From positions 60,071-124,070 of the forward strand of contig JANXBU010000006.1 of assembly GCA_025060505.1 (NCBI GenBank): a stretch of 64,000 bases of DNA, in the 5' to 3' direction. Position numbers and translations under genes: made by a program. Shown here one piece after another: positions 26,821 to 35,719 of this stretch. The DNA is from Candidatus Calescibacterium sp. Its GTDB lineage: Bacteria > Calescibacteriota > Calescibacteriia > Calescibacteriales > Calescibacteriaceae. The notes under the pieces were generated by a model, which searched no databases, had not been told where the DNA came from, and was given only the letters and a program-made list of their open reading frames with translations. Position 1 is the first letter of the stretch. Every line of letters starts with the position of its first letter.

Positions 26821-27954
26821 ATGCTCATCGTAATTACAACTTTGTCTTTTTTATTTCTTGTTTTTTTCGTTGGAAGAAACGTAAAGAAGTGGATGATTTT
26901 TCTTAAATCTCACAATTCAAAAGGTGATATATTTTTTTCAATACTGATACCTGCAAGAAATGAGGAAAAAAGACTGATGGATTGTCTGAAAAGTTGGATT
27001 GACCAGGATTACCCTAAGTTCGAAGTAATTGTATACAATGATAATTCGGAAGATAAAACAGAAGAGTTAGTGAAAGAATTTGCAAAAAATGATCAAAGAG
27101 TCAAGTTGATTGGCGGAAGAATAGAGATACCAGAGAAGTGGGTAGGTAAAAATTATGCGTGCTATAATTTAGCTTTGGCATCATCTGGCGAATACCTGAT
27201 TTTTTGTGATGCTGATGTCAGAATAAAGAGCAAAAATTTTCTCTATCGCTTGGAGAATGTAATTAAGAAATATGGAGATCCAATATCTGTTGTTCCTTTC
27301 TTGCGTGGTGGAGGAATAATACCAAGAATATTCTTTCCAATATTCAACTTATATACAATATATCTTCAGTATCTTGAATTTGTATTGCATGGATTCCTTT
27401 TCTGTATAAGTAGAGATAAATATTTTTCAGTGGGTGGACATCAATCTGTAAAGTCTGAAATTCTTGAAGATATAAAGCTCGGTATGGTTCTAACTAGAGC
27501 CGGGTACAAAATACAAAAATATTTTTCTGAGGAAGTAGAAGTCGTTATGTATGAGAATGCTAGGGAGCTGATAAGAGGCTTTTCTAAGAATTTTTCAGAG
27601 ATGGGTATCTCGATAGGTAGATATCTGATGGAGCGGAAGAAGAAATCAGATTACGTTCTAATGATATTACCTGTTTTATTTCTGGTTTTGCTTATAGCTG
27701 CTGAAACAAATATGCTACCTGATCTGTTGAGAAATTTTAATCTGAGAAATGCTATAAAGTACACTTTGTTAAAGATATACATAATCTTTCCATATGCTTG
27801 GTCTTGCTTTTTGTTCAGGAGAGGTGTTGATTTATTATTTCTCATCCTTCATCCTGTTTCATACCTTCTTTTTCCTGTTATAACTATCAACTCTTTGATA
27901 TGGAGGAAAAGAGGTAGGGTATTGTGGCGAGGAAGATTTTACAGTATAGATTAG
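26821..27954 (+). CDS. Family 2 glycosyltransferase, membrane-bound (CrtQ/HpnB-like)
   Basis: 377 residues. It has an N-terminal membrane helix, then a GT-A domain with PARNEEKRL (about 42-50), VIVYNDNSEDKTEEL and the metal motif FCDADVR. Three C-terminal membrane helices end the protein. Adds a sugar to a lipid or carotenoid-type acceptor at the inner membrane; donor and acceptor are unknown. The stop lies in the first copy of a 30-bp direct repeat. Confidence 0.8.
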   Translation: MLIVITTLSFLFLVFFVGRNVKKWMIFLKSHNSKGDIFFSILIPARNEEKRLMDCLKSWIDQDYPKFEVIVYNDNSEDKTEELVKEFAKNDQRVKLIGGRIEIPEKWVGKNYACYNLALASSGEYLIFCDADVRIKSKNFLYRLENVIKKYGDPISVVPFLRGGGIIPRIFFPIFNLYTIYLQYLEFVLHGFLFCISRDKYFSVGGHQSVKSEILEDIKLGMVLTRAGYKIQKYFSEEVEVVMYENARELIRGFSKNFSEMGISIGRYLMERKKKSDYVLMILPVLFLVLLIAAETNMLPDLLRNFNLRNAIKYTLLKIYIIFPYAWSCFLFRRGVDLLFLILHPVSYLLFPVITINSLIWRKRGRVLWRGRFYSID

Positions 27955-28030
27955 TTCAGGTTTGGCTGTATTGCCCATCTTGTCCATATCCAGAAATAGG
28001 GGAAGATTTTACAGTATAGATTAGGTCAGG
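27931..28030. repeat. 30-bp direct repeat, two copies 70 bp apart
   Basis: Copies at 27931-27960 and 28001-28030 agree at 29 of 30 positions (difference at base 25). The first copy spans the stop codon of the glycosyltransferase gene (TAG 27952-27954); the second lies in the short convergent gap to the lipid-kinase gene. Confidence 0.85.
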
Positions 28031-28046
28031 CCAATTCCACTAAAAT

Positions 28047-29009
28047 CTAAGTGATGAACCTAACGGTTGGCCCTATTTTCAAATTTATATTTTTTGCAGA
28101 ATATAGATCTCCGTCTATTGTGAAATTTTGTTTTGATTCGAACTCTATCTGAACATCATTTGAAACAAAATTTATTGAGCCCGGTGGAAGTATTCCGAAG
28201 TATATGGATGGGATGAAGAAAGCAAGAACAAGAGGATTTAAAGAAGTCCCTATGAAATTGAATTTATCTTGATAATCTGGTGCTTTCGGAAATGTTGAGA
28301 AGTTCAACCCAAAAGAGTGTACTGTACTTGCTCCAAGAAGATATGAGTTCATTTCTTTTTTTCCAAAGTCTTCTGATTTTATCCTAACTTTTTGAGGAGA
28401 AAATTTTGCAAGTATTTCTGTTTTCAGAAGAAGCACTCCTTTGAGATAATACAGAACTGTTCTGATAGCAGTTTTTGGTCCAGTTTCTCCGTAGGAATAA
28501 TAATCGCGGAGAAATGTAGCAGCAACTATTGAACCGAAGAGAAATCCATATTTTGTTTCATAGTTGCTGTTTTCAAATTCAATATGAATTGAGGGGCGTG
28601 GTATAAATCGAATTACACGATCTTTTATGTATTTTGAAATCTTCTCGATAAGCTTTCTTCTTTCCGGTATTCTCAAGCATTTCTCAACTGTGCACATAGA
28701 CCCACCGTACATATGAGCGATGAAAGGTATAGATTTTTTTCCATTGTGGTGAATAAGTGATGTTAAGAATTGATGAGTTGTTCCGTCTCCACCCTTTATA
28801 AATACAATGTCATCTACTTCAAAATCTTTGTATCTGATTGGTTCTTCTGGTAGAATGTAGATTCTGTGAAATTTTATGTTATTTTTCTCTGCCAAAGATA
28901 TGATGCTTCGGATATCTTCTTTTTTGTTTTTTCCAGCGAGTCTGTTGAAAACTAAAAAAAATCTATTCGGGTAAAATTCATTTGATTCAACAGGATATTT
29001 ATGAAACAT
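28047..29009 (-). CDS. Diacylglycerol/sphingosine kinase-like lipid kinase
   Basis: 320 residues. The nucleotide-binding signature GGDGT is at 73-77 (VFIKGGDGTTHQF). The DAGK catalytic fold continues with a beta-rich C-terminal domain ending in QNFTIDGD. The second glycine motif, usually PxGTxNDxA, is replaced by AHMYGGSMCTV, which also occurs in divergent members of the family. It likely phosphorylates a membrane lipid. Convergent to the glycosyltransferase gene. Confidence 0.75.
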   Translation of the reverse strand: MFHKYPVESNEFYPNRFFLVFNRLAGKNKKEDIRSIISLAEKNNIKFHRIYILPEEPIRYKDFEVDDIVFIKGGDGTTHQFLTSLIHHNGKKSIPFIAHMYGGSMCTVEKCLRIPERRKLIEKISKYIKDRVIRFIPRPSIHIEFENSNYETKYGFLFGSIVAATFLRDYYSYGETGPKTAIRTVLYYLKGVLLLKTEILAKFSPQKVRIKSEDFGKKEMNSYLLGASTVHSFGLNFSTFPKAPDYQDKFNFIGTSLNPLVLAFFIPSIYFGILPPGSINFVSNDVQIEFESKQNFTIDGDLYSAKNINLKIGPTVRFIT

Positions 29010-29108
29010 AAAAGCTTCTAATTTATGATTTTTTTTATATAGATGTTAAACTCAAAAACATTCAAAAACATTGTTTAAAACAGTGGGATTCAAATTCTCT
29101 TGACCATT

Positions 29109-29873
29109 TCAAATTCTTCTGATGATTCTATTTATGTTTTTTACGTCTTCTGGTGTATCAACTGGGATAAGTTTTTTTTTGCCTACAAGTACTCTTATTT
29201 TCATCCCATTATCAAGAGCGCGCAGTTGTTCAAGTTTCTCTGTCTTTTCATTATGGGTCTGTTTCAGGGATAAAAACTTTTCAAGGGAATTCAGACGAAA
29301 GGCATATATTCCTGAGTGTATTACATATTTTTTTGCTCCAAATGGTATAGGACTTCTTGAAAAGTAAAGAGCAAAATTATCTTTACCTATAACTATTTTT
29401 ACTCTGTTTGGGTTTTCATATTCTCTTTTGTCATCGCTCCAGAATCCATAGGTTGATATATCTGCTTCATTGTTCTCAGCAAGAAAATCAGCAACCGAAT
29501 TTATTATAGAAGGTGTTATTAGTGGTTCATCTCCCTGAACATTGACAATTATGTCGGGTATTTTCGCTCCTCCTATTCTGAGAATTCTGATGAGTTCTCC
29601 TACACGGTCAGATCCAGACTTTATTTTTTTTCCTCTGACTATTTTGGTTTCTATTTTCTCTCCGACCTCTGATTTCAGAGTGTTTTTGAAGTTTGTGATA
29701 AGTTCATTTATTATTTCTGAATCTGTTGCAACGAATACTTTTTGGGCTCTTGATCTTGCACAAGCATAAACTGTATGAATTATTATCTCCTTTCCGAACA
29801 TTTTAAACAGAAGCTTCTTTGGAAATCTCTTTGAATCTTCTCTCGCAGGTATGACACAAAAGAAATCGGTCAT
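29109..29873 (-). CDS. kdsB: 3-deoxy-manno-octulosonate cytidylyltransferase (CMP-Kdo synthetase)
   Basis: 254 residues, standard length. The N-terminal IPAREDSKRFPKK is the nucleotide-binding motif, followed by VFVATDSEII and NVQGDEPLI (metal and CTP binding). It activates Kdo with CTP for addition to lipid A, in agreement with lpxC in the same window. Downstream 29052-29071 holds a 10-bp tandem repeat (TCAAAAACAT twice). Confidence 0.93.
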   Translation of the reverse strand: MTDFFCVIPAREDSKRFPKKLLFKMFGKEIIIHTVYACARSRAQKVFVATDSEIINELITNFKNTLKSEVGEKIETKIVRGKKIKSGSDRVGELIRILRIGGAKIPDIIVNVQGDEPLITPSIINSVADFLAENNEADISTYGFWSDDKREYENPNRVKIVIGKDNFALYFSRSPIPFGAKKYVIHSGIYAFRLNSLEKFLSLKQTHNEKTEKLEQLRALDNGMKIRVLVGKKKLIPVDTPEDVKNINRIIRRI

Positions 29874-30025
29874 TTACATATTGTTAAAATCAATTTTACT
29901 TTTTTACAAAATATCAAAGATTTACAAATATCAATTGAATTGGAATAATTAAGATTTATCTGTCTCGGAAGTTTTAAATTTCGGGTTTTTGAATTGTTTA
30001 TATGTTCAGTATAAATATAAGTAAA

Positions 30026-32374
30026 ATGTTGAGTTTTCCGCTACTAAGAAGATCTTTGATATTGGGTTTTGTAGTTCTTACATCGTTGGTTCTAAATCGC
30101 TATACCTTATACTCACAGGAAGGAGAAGAGATACAACCACTGGAGACGCGGCCTCTGCTTGGTCCTCCGGAGGCGAGAATCTCTCTTTTACCAGAACATC
30201 TGAGAACAAAATATAGAGAAATTTTTAATCTCCTGCCCGAAGATAAGAGAAGAATATTTGTATCCATATCACAAAGATTATCTCCGTCTACTTTTCAGAA
30301 GTTTGTGGAACTCATTGCAGATAAATCAGTTCGCGATATCATTGACTTTCTTGATGAACTATACCTTATAAGAGATCCTGTTGATAGGGAAAGGTATATA
30401 GTAAAAAAGTTTATACAAAAATCCGAGGAGGTATCAATAATAGAGAAGTTTTATTCCGCAGGTCCAGATGTTGGTATTGCTCCAACAACGCTCAGACAAG
30501 TTGGTTATAGTTTGACATACTCACAGCCAATTCAAAGATACTCTCCACAGTTTATATCTCAGGGCTACACGCTGGGTCCTGGCGATTCTCTTTTCATTTA
30601 TATATGGGGTAGAGTTAGACTTCCGGAAACAGTTTCTTATCCTATAGCGGTCACAGTTCTTTATGATGGTAAAATCTTTATACCTTTGGTCGGACCAGTT
30701 GCTGTTGGGGGTATGACGATAGAATCTGCTTCAGAAATAATAAAGTCAGCTGTAAGAAAAGTTCTTGGAGATGTTGAAGTTGCTGTTTCTCTTTCTTCTT
30801 TGAAGTCCATTCCAGTTGTTGTGATGGGCGAAGTTGGAGCCCCAGGAATAGTTGTGATTTCTGGAACACTTTCTCCATTTGAAGCTATACAACAGGCTGG
30901 GGGTGTAAAGCTCTCGGGTTCATTGAGAAACATAGAAATAAAACGTGATGGAAAAACTTTTGCTAAGTTAGATTTATATGATCTTATATTTAAGGGAATC
31001 TCTGAAGGTGTTTTGAGCGGCATTACTCTGAAAGCTTGGGATATAGTTTTTGTTCCAAGAATTGGTGCAACTTTTGCTATTTTGGGTTCTGTCAAATCTC
31101 AGGGCATATATGAAATGAAAGAAAGACAAATGAATCTTGCTGATTCAATATCTCTGGCCGGAGGTTTTATTCCAGATCAAGGAAGATTCAGGATAAGAGT
31201 AAAAAGATTTGTTGGGGATAAAAGAGAAACAGTGCTTGATGTATTAGTTGGAGGAGAAGATATCAAAGATAATAGGATCCTTTTTAGTCTGATCGATGGT
31301 GATATAGTTGAGGTTTTCCCTTCTTTTAGCGAAAAAGAAGATAAATATATACTTATCTCAGGTTATGTTAGAAAATCTCAGAAGATCCCTTATGTTCAGC
31401 AGATGACATTGAAAGACGCTGTTATGTTATCTGGTGGTTTTACTTCCTCGGAACCTCCGTATGCTTATGAGGTTATAAGATATATAAATGGACAAGAACA
31501 AAGAGAGTATAGGATGTTTCCAGATGAGACAAGAAAGAAGGGAATAGATCATATACTTGATCTTCTTGAAAACATACAAGTTGTTCCATATGATAGAATA
31601 ACCATTTATCCTCCGCCAGAGAACGAAGTTCCAAAAAACATAGAAGTAAAAATTTCAGGCGAGGTTGTTTTTGCTGGAAACTATCTTATGCAAAAGGGAG
31701 ATAGACTTTACGATCTTCTAAAGAAGGCCGGTGGATTTACGAACAGGGCATATCCAGATGGAGTTATTTTCATAAGACAAGCCCTGAAGCAGGAACAGCT
31801 TGAAAAACTAAGTTTGGTTTCACAGATCTTAACAAAGGAATTGGTAAGTGAATATTCACAGTATGTAGGTTTTGGAGGAACTCCGTTTCGTCAGCCTATG
31901 GAAAATGTATCAGATATGGTAAGGGTTATGAGATATATTATGGAATTTACTGGTATAACGGGCAGAATAGTTTTGAGAGTTCCTCAAGACATAGAGAAGC
32001 TCAAAGATTCTCCATACAATATTGAACTTCAACCAGATGACGAGATATATGTTCCACCTGTTCCAAATTATGTAGTAGTTACAGGAGAGGTTAAATCTCC
32101 GGCTACATTTTCTTATGTTGAACGAAAGGGAGCGAAATTCTACATAGAGTTAGCCGGTGGATATACGAAATATTCGAACAAATCAGAAGTATTTATTATA
32201 AGAGCAAATGGAGAAGGGGATACAGACTTATCTCAGATCAGGCCGGGAGATACAATAGTTGTTCCTCCGCGAGTCAGGATTCCTTATGAAACTTGGTATA
32301 TTGTAAGAGATGTTCTTTCTGTATCTTTTCAGGGACTTACAGCAGGAGCACTTATGTTGAATGCTTTAAGATAA
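30026..32374 (+). CDS. Wza-like polysaccharide export protein with several SLBB domains
   Basis: 782 residues from ATG 30026; ATG 30002 is an alternative. The later start is preferred because TATAAA (30010-30015) lies 10 nt before it and it still gives a signal peptide (LILGFVVLTSLVL). A polysaccharide-export domain begins at YTLGPGDSLFIYIWG. Several SLBB repeats follow, for example VMGEVGAPGIVVISGTLS and VTGEVKSPATFSYV. It ends in a hydrophobic stretch. Forms an outer-membrane or periplasmic export channel for capsule or exopolysaccharide. No wzc or wzy gene is adjacent. The length exceeds that of E. coli Wza (379), as in multi-SLBB members. Confidence 0.85.
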   Translation: MLSFPLLRRSLILGFVVLTSLVLNRYTLYSQEGEEIQPLETRPLLGPPEARISLLPEHLRTKYREIFNLLPEDKRRIFVSISQRLSPSTFQKFVELIADKSVRDIIDFLDELYLIRDPVDRERYIVKKFIQKSEEVSIIEKFYSAGPDVGIAPTTLRQVGYSLTYSQPIQRYSPQFISQGYTLGPGDSLFIYIWGRVRLPETVSYPIAVTVLYDGKIFIPLVGPVAVGGMTIESASEIIKSAVRKVLGDVEVAVSLSSLKSIPVVVMGEVGAPGIVVISGTLSPFEAIQQAGGVKLSGSLRNIEIKRDGKTFAKLDLYDLIFKGISEGVLSGITLKAWDIVFVPRIGATFAILGSVKSQGIYEMKERQMNLADSISLAGGFIPDQGRFRIRVKRFVGDKRETVLDVLVGGEDIKDNRILFSLIDGDIVEVFPSFSEKEDKYILISGYVRKSQKIPYVQQMTLKDAVMLSGGFTSSEPPYAYEVIRYINGQEQREYRMFPDETRKKGIDHILDLLENIQVVPYDRITIYPPPENEVPKNIEVKISGEVVFAGNYLMQKGDRLYDLLKKAGGFTNRAYPDGVIFIRQALKQEQLEKLSLVSQILTKELVSEYSQYVGFGGTPFRQPMENVSDMVRVMRYIMEFTGITGRIVLRVPQDIEKLKDSPYNIELQPDDEIYVPPVPNYVVVTGEVKSPATFSYVERKGAKFYIELAGGYTKYSNKSEVFIIRANGEGDTDLSQIRPGDTIVVPPRVRIPYETWYIVRDVLSVSFQGLTAGALMLNALR

Positions 32375-32738
32375 ACAATAGAACTAAGGATCTTTACTCG
32401 GTCTAATGATTTTGCAGCAGAAAATTCTCTCACCAAAAGATTACCGAACGATCTTGAAGCATTATACAATAGACTTTGCTCCATTGCAAGTGAGAGGTGA
32501 TTTCCAGGATTGGGAATGAAATCTAAAGCAAGAAAAGGAGTTCATCATCATTACGAAGTGGAAGAGTATTTTACATCTTATATCGATCGTTTTTACTCTT
32601 TTTGAAACCTGCTGGATTTGCTATCTTGTTCCGAGTTATGTTTTGTGTTTTTCCAGATTTTCTTGGATTCTTTTTACTTCATCCTTTGATCGTTAGGAAA
32701 AATTTTCCCTTGGAACATTTTTTTCAAAGTCAGGCGAT
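32375..32738. other. 364-bp region upstream of flagellin
   Basis: No known gene. Two tiny frames, 32406-32519 (37 codons) and 32516-32605 (29 codons), overlap as ATGA, the arrangement seen in coupled translation. Neither has a clear ribosome binding site or family. No sigma-28 box (TAAA..GCCGATAA) was found; the stretch TTGGAACATTTTTTTC near 32712 only faintly recalls a sigma-54 site. Confidence 0.35.
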
Positions 32739-34040
32739 ATGATTCCGGTTAGAACAAATCCACAAGGGATTGTAGCTACAGAAGATTTAAGGCGTGCAAA
32801 TATAGAACTTGGAGGAGTGATGAAGAGGCTCCAGACAGGAAAACGAGTGAATTCTGCTTCAGAAGACATAGGAGCTCTTGTTCAATCAAATACACTTACA
32901 AGAGCCCTTAGCACTTTGCAAATAGCTCAGGAACAGGTTGCAAAAGGACAGTCAATTCTCTCAAAGATAGAAGACACGGTTGATGGAATATACAATATAC
33001 TTGCACAACTTAAAATGAATGCTGAAAGAGCTACCCAATCTTCTGATTCCGCTGAAATAACTTCTCTTCAGAATGCTTCAAATGTGCTTTATGAGGAAAT
33101 AAGAAAGCTCGTTCGTTCAACTGTATTTCAAAAACAACAGCTTATAAGAGGAGGACTCGGGAACAGGGTTATAGGTCCGGTCAGTATAGTTTTTGTTACC
33201 GGAGCTACCCCTATAACTATATTCAGACATAAAGAAGATATAGATGTAACAGGTATAAACCTTGGAGGTTATGCATCTGGAACCAGAGCAGATGTTTCTG
33301 TTTCCAATCTTGTGACAGTTCTGGGTAATTCCGGTGGTCCGGTTCAGGGAGCAATGTTTACCAGTTCTGTTGTCTTCGGTGGTTTAGCTTCTGTTAGATT
33401 TAATATTGCAGGAGGTATTGCAACCTCAGAGCTTTTCATCGATGGTAATGCAGTATTTACGGAATCGATAAGGATAAACTTTACAGGTGCTCAAGTTCTT
33501 GACTTTGTAAACCTTGGAATGAGAATATATGTAGAAAACGTCACAGGTGGAGGTATTGGGCAGGGGACAACTCTGCAAGGTGGAACACCTGTTGTTATAA
33601 CATTGCAAAGAGGCGAAGCGAGATTTTTCAGAGGCACGAATGTAAGTACGGAGCTTGATTATGTTCATTTTGATATACCTAACCTTGAGCCAGAAAATCT
33701 TCTTGGTTCAATTTCTCTCGGGGGTGGTTCTATCTTCACATTTGATATGAGGAGTTCTCCGGAGACCGCAGTGACAATCATAAATGAGGCTATAGAGTAT
33801 ATTGAAAACATCAGAGCAAGGGTTGGTGCTGTTAAGCATATGCTTGAGGTTTCACAGACACAAGTTCAAAGTCAAAGAATTATAGCTCAGGTTCAGCGTT
33901 CCGCAATCATAGATGCTAAGTTTGATGAAGAAGCTCTGCATTTGACTGCTCTCCAGGTTGTTCAGCAAAGCGCAAACGCTATGGTAGCCATATCAAGATT
34001 GACTCCACAACTTGTCTTGCAACTGCTCGGGGGAGGTTAA
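32739..34040 (+). CDS. fliC: Flagellin
   Basis: 433 residues. The N-terminal D0/D1 region carries MKRLQTGKRVNSASEDIGAL (flagellin LSSGxRINSAxDDAAGL equivalent) and a long helical region to about 135. The C-terminal region AIEYIENIRARVGAVKHMLE..ALQVVQQSANAMVAIS matches the C-terminal flagellin domain. The central 140-340 part is a Gly/Val-rich beta domain that would be exposed on the filament. No FliD, FliS or second flagellin is adjacent. Its 3' end supplies the GGAGG ribosome binding site of flgB. Confidence 0.9.
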   Translation: MIPVRTNPQGIVATEDLRRANIELGGVMKRLQTGKRVNSASEDIGALVQSNTLTRALSTLQIAQEQVAKGQSILSKIEDTVDGIYNILAQLKMNAERATQSSDSAEITSLQNASNVLYEEIRKLVRSTVFQKQQLIRGGLGNRVIGPVSIVFVTGATPITIFRHKEDIDVTGINLGGYASGTRADVSVSNLVTVLGNSGGPVQGAMFTSSVVFGGLASVRFNIAGGIATSELFIDGNAVFTESIRINFTGAQVLDFVNLGMRIYVENVTGGGIGQGTTLQGGTPVVITLQRGEARFFRGTNVSTELDYVHFDIPNLEPENLLGSISLGGGSIFTFDMRSSPETAVTIINEAIEYIENIRARVGAVKHMLEVSQTQVQSQRIIAQVQRSAIIDAKFDEEALHLTALQVVQQSANAMVAISRLTPQLVLQLLGGG

Positions 34041-34046
34041 TATAAA

Positions 34047-34469
34047 ATGAACACTGTGGATGAAAGACTTTTCGGAACCGATTTTGAACTCTATAAAAAC
34101 TCTCTCAATGTTTTTCTTGAAAGAAACATCATAATAAACTCAAATATAGCTAATGTGGATACGCCGGGATACAAAGCCAAAGATCTAAGATTTGAAGAAT
34201 ATCTCAAGAGCATAGTTGAAGGTGAAAAATACAACCGTATCAAGCTCGCAACAACATCAGAAAGACACATACAAATAAGCCCTTATCCTATTCCTCATCC
34301 AAAAGTCTATTACGAGACAACATCTTTCGGAGAAGACGGGAATTCTGTTGATATAGATAACGAGATGATGAAACTTTCAGAAAATGCGCTCAGATATAGA
34401 ATTTCTTCCGAATTTATATCCGGAAAATTCAATTCAATAAAGAACACGATTGAAAGAATGAGACCATAG
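34047..34469 (+). CDS. flgB: Flagellar basal-body rod protein FlgB
   Basis: 140 residues. SNIANVDTPGYKAKD (32-46) is the rod-protein signature, and LFGTDFELYKNSLNV and MMKLSENALRYRISSEF are typical FlgB ends. Forms the proximal rod. Usually followed by flgC and fliE; here it is instead paired with flagellin, with 6 bp between, and no flgC follows. A real Shine-Dalgarno (GGAGG, 11 nt) precedes the ATG. Confidence 0.92.
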   Translation: MNTVDERLFGTDFELYKNSLNVFLERNIIINSNIANVDTPGYKAKDLRFEEYLKSIVEGEKYNRIKLATTSERHIQISPYPIPHPKVYYETTSFGEDGNSVDIDNEMMKLSENALRYRISSEFISGKFNSIKNTIERMRP

Positions 34470-34786
34470 TTTATTTAGGTTTTTCATAATCTGTAATTTT
34501 TCTCTTATTCTGATTTTTTCTAATCTAGGAGAATTTTATACATTAATTACTTTGCTAAAAATAGAAGCTAAACGCTCTGTCATATTGACTTATCGTTAGA
34601 TTTTGCAAGGATTTTTTCAATTCTTGACAGCTTCTTTATCTGAAAGTACGAAAATCAATTGATTACTTCCCTTTGGTCATGCATAAAGAAATATGGGTAG
34701 ATTTTAAAAATTCTTAAGAGTTCTCTATCTTTTTCTTCTCAAAACTCAGCAAGTTCTCTGTTGCAAGAATCTGCTGGAGAAAAGAT
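34470..34786. other. Gene-free stretch after flgB
   Basis: No coding frame or RNA is recognised in this 317-bp stretch. It ends with a GGAGA ribosome binding site and the first copy of a 19-bp direct repeat. Confidence 0.4.
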
Positions 34787-34823
34787 ATGAAATTCAAAGA
34801 AGATAAAGATATGAAATTCAAAG
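34781..34823. repeat. 19-bp direct repeat with 24-bp period
   Basis: AAAGATATGAAATTCAAAG occurs at 34781-34799 and 34805-34823. The period of 24 keeps the reading frame of the mini-ORF at 34787. Confidence 0.9.
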
Positions 34824-34861
34824 TTATGGCGAAGCTGGTTGAAGCAATTAACAAAAGATAA
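34787..34861 (+). CDS. Possible 24-residue leader peptide or small protein
   Basis: A GGAGA ribosome binding site stands 8 nt before ATG 34787. The peptide begins MKFKEDKDMKFKVMAKL, so the in-frame 24-bp duplication has doubled its start (MKFK..MKFK). It is short and basic and ends 9 bp before the VOC-fusion gene. It may be a leader peptide, a small protein, or only the remains of a duplicated gene start. Ribosome binding site quality is better than for the next gene. Confidence 0.3.
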   Translation: MKFKEDKDMKFKVMAKLVEAINKR

Positions 34862-34870
34862 CAAAAAAAT

Positions 34871-35653
34871 ATGTTTGTCCAAAAGACATCTATAAATATT
34901 TTGATTATGAATGAAGTTCAGAGAACTGTTAGTTCCTTAAAAGAAATACTAAAACCATACTATGAATTAAGGTCAATAAGAGACGATACTCTGCTGGCTC
35001 AGCTGGATTCAAGGAAAATAATTTATACTGTGAAGATCTTTCCACCAACTTCAATTTCTGTTCAAGTTTTGGTAGGAGATATTCTTAATGTGAAACCGGA
35101 AGAGGTAGCTGTTGTATCTCAAATTGAGGACTGGAAATATGCTGTTGAAGATGCTGTGAGGAACTCGGGTGTATCAGATATAAAAGTAAAGATTATTTCT
35201 CCAATAGATGTTGGTGCGATGACCGCTGGTTTTACTCCGTTTTCGGAACATATAGGTGTTGCTGTGAGAAATATTGAAGATGCAGAGAGAAAATTTTTTG
35301 ATGTTCTCGGTGTTAAACCTGCTGGACGTCACAGAGTTGAATCGGAGGGACTCACAGCGTCTTTCATCTGGGTTGGTGCAACACGAATCGAGCTTCTTGA
35401 ACCTTTTTCTGAAGATTCAGCAGTGAAATCCTTTCTTGAAAAAAGGGGCGAAGGTATTCATCATATTGCTGTTGAGACGGATGATTTTGATAGAAAGGTA
35501 GAGGAACTAAGGAGCAAGGGATATAAGGTGATCGGTCCACGCATAGGTGCAACAGGAAAAAGGGTAATTTTCATACATCCGAAAGACTTTATGGGTATTC
35601 TTCTTGAAATAGTTGAAAAAGGATACAGAGAGAAGTCCTTTGAACAACACTAA
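34871..35653 (+). CDS. Methylmalonyl-CoA epimerase-like VOC protein with extra N-terminal domain
   Basis: 260 residues. Residues 125-252 match methylmalonyl-CoA epimerase: EHIGVAVRNIEDAE (metal His127), GEGIHHIAVE (His about 197) and GILLEIVE (Glu about 247). That family is normally about 135 residues. Here an extra domain of 110-120 residues precedes it (LKPYYELRSIRDDTLLAQLD.., VGDILNVKPEEVAVVSQIEDWKYAVEDAV) that I do not recognise. Start may be ATG 34907, which follows TATAAA (34891-34896) by 10 nt. Epimerase activity would belong to propionate or methylmalonyl-CoA metabolism; no mutase gene is in the window. Confidence 0.7.
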   Translation: MFVQKTSINILIMNEVQRTVSSLKEILKPYYELRSIRDDTLLAQLDSRKIIYTVKIFPPTSISVQVLVGDILNVKPEEVAVVSQIEDWKYAVEDAVRNSGVSDIKVKIISPIDVGAMTAGFTPFSEHIGVAVRNIEDAERKFFDVLGVKPAGRHRVESEGLTASFIWVGATRIELLEPFSEDSAVKSFLEKRGEGIHHIAVETDDFDRKVEELRSKGYKVIGPRIGATGKRVIFIHPKDFMGILLEIVEKGYREKSFEQH

Positions 35654-35719
35654 TTTGGAAATTTACAAAACATTTCAGATTTCATTTTTAAATTTTTGTG
35701 GTTTAACAATTTGTGTTTT

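Noticed and set aside
29085..29105. tRNA T-arm-like GGATTCAAATTC near kdsB
   Set aside because: No acceptor, D-arm or anticodon stem can be paired around it.
32406..32696. TGA read-through protein
   Set aside because: TGA clearly ends the M23, murG, dut and TPR genes here, so reassignment is not supported; the open frame is plausible by chance in AT-rich DNA.
32700..32738. Sigma-54 promoter for flagellin (TTGGAACATTTTTTTC)
   Set aside because: GG at -24 is present, but the -12 GC is missing.
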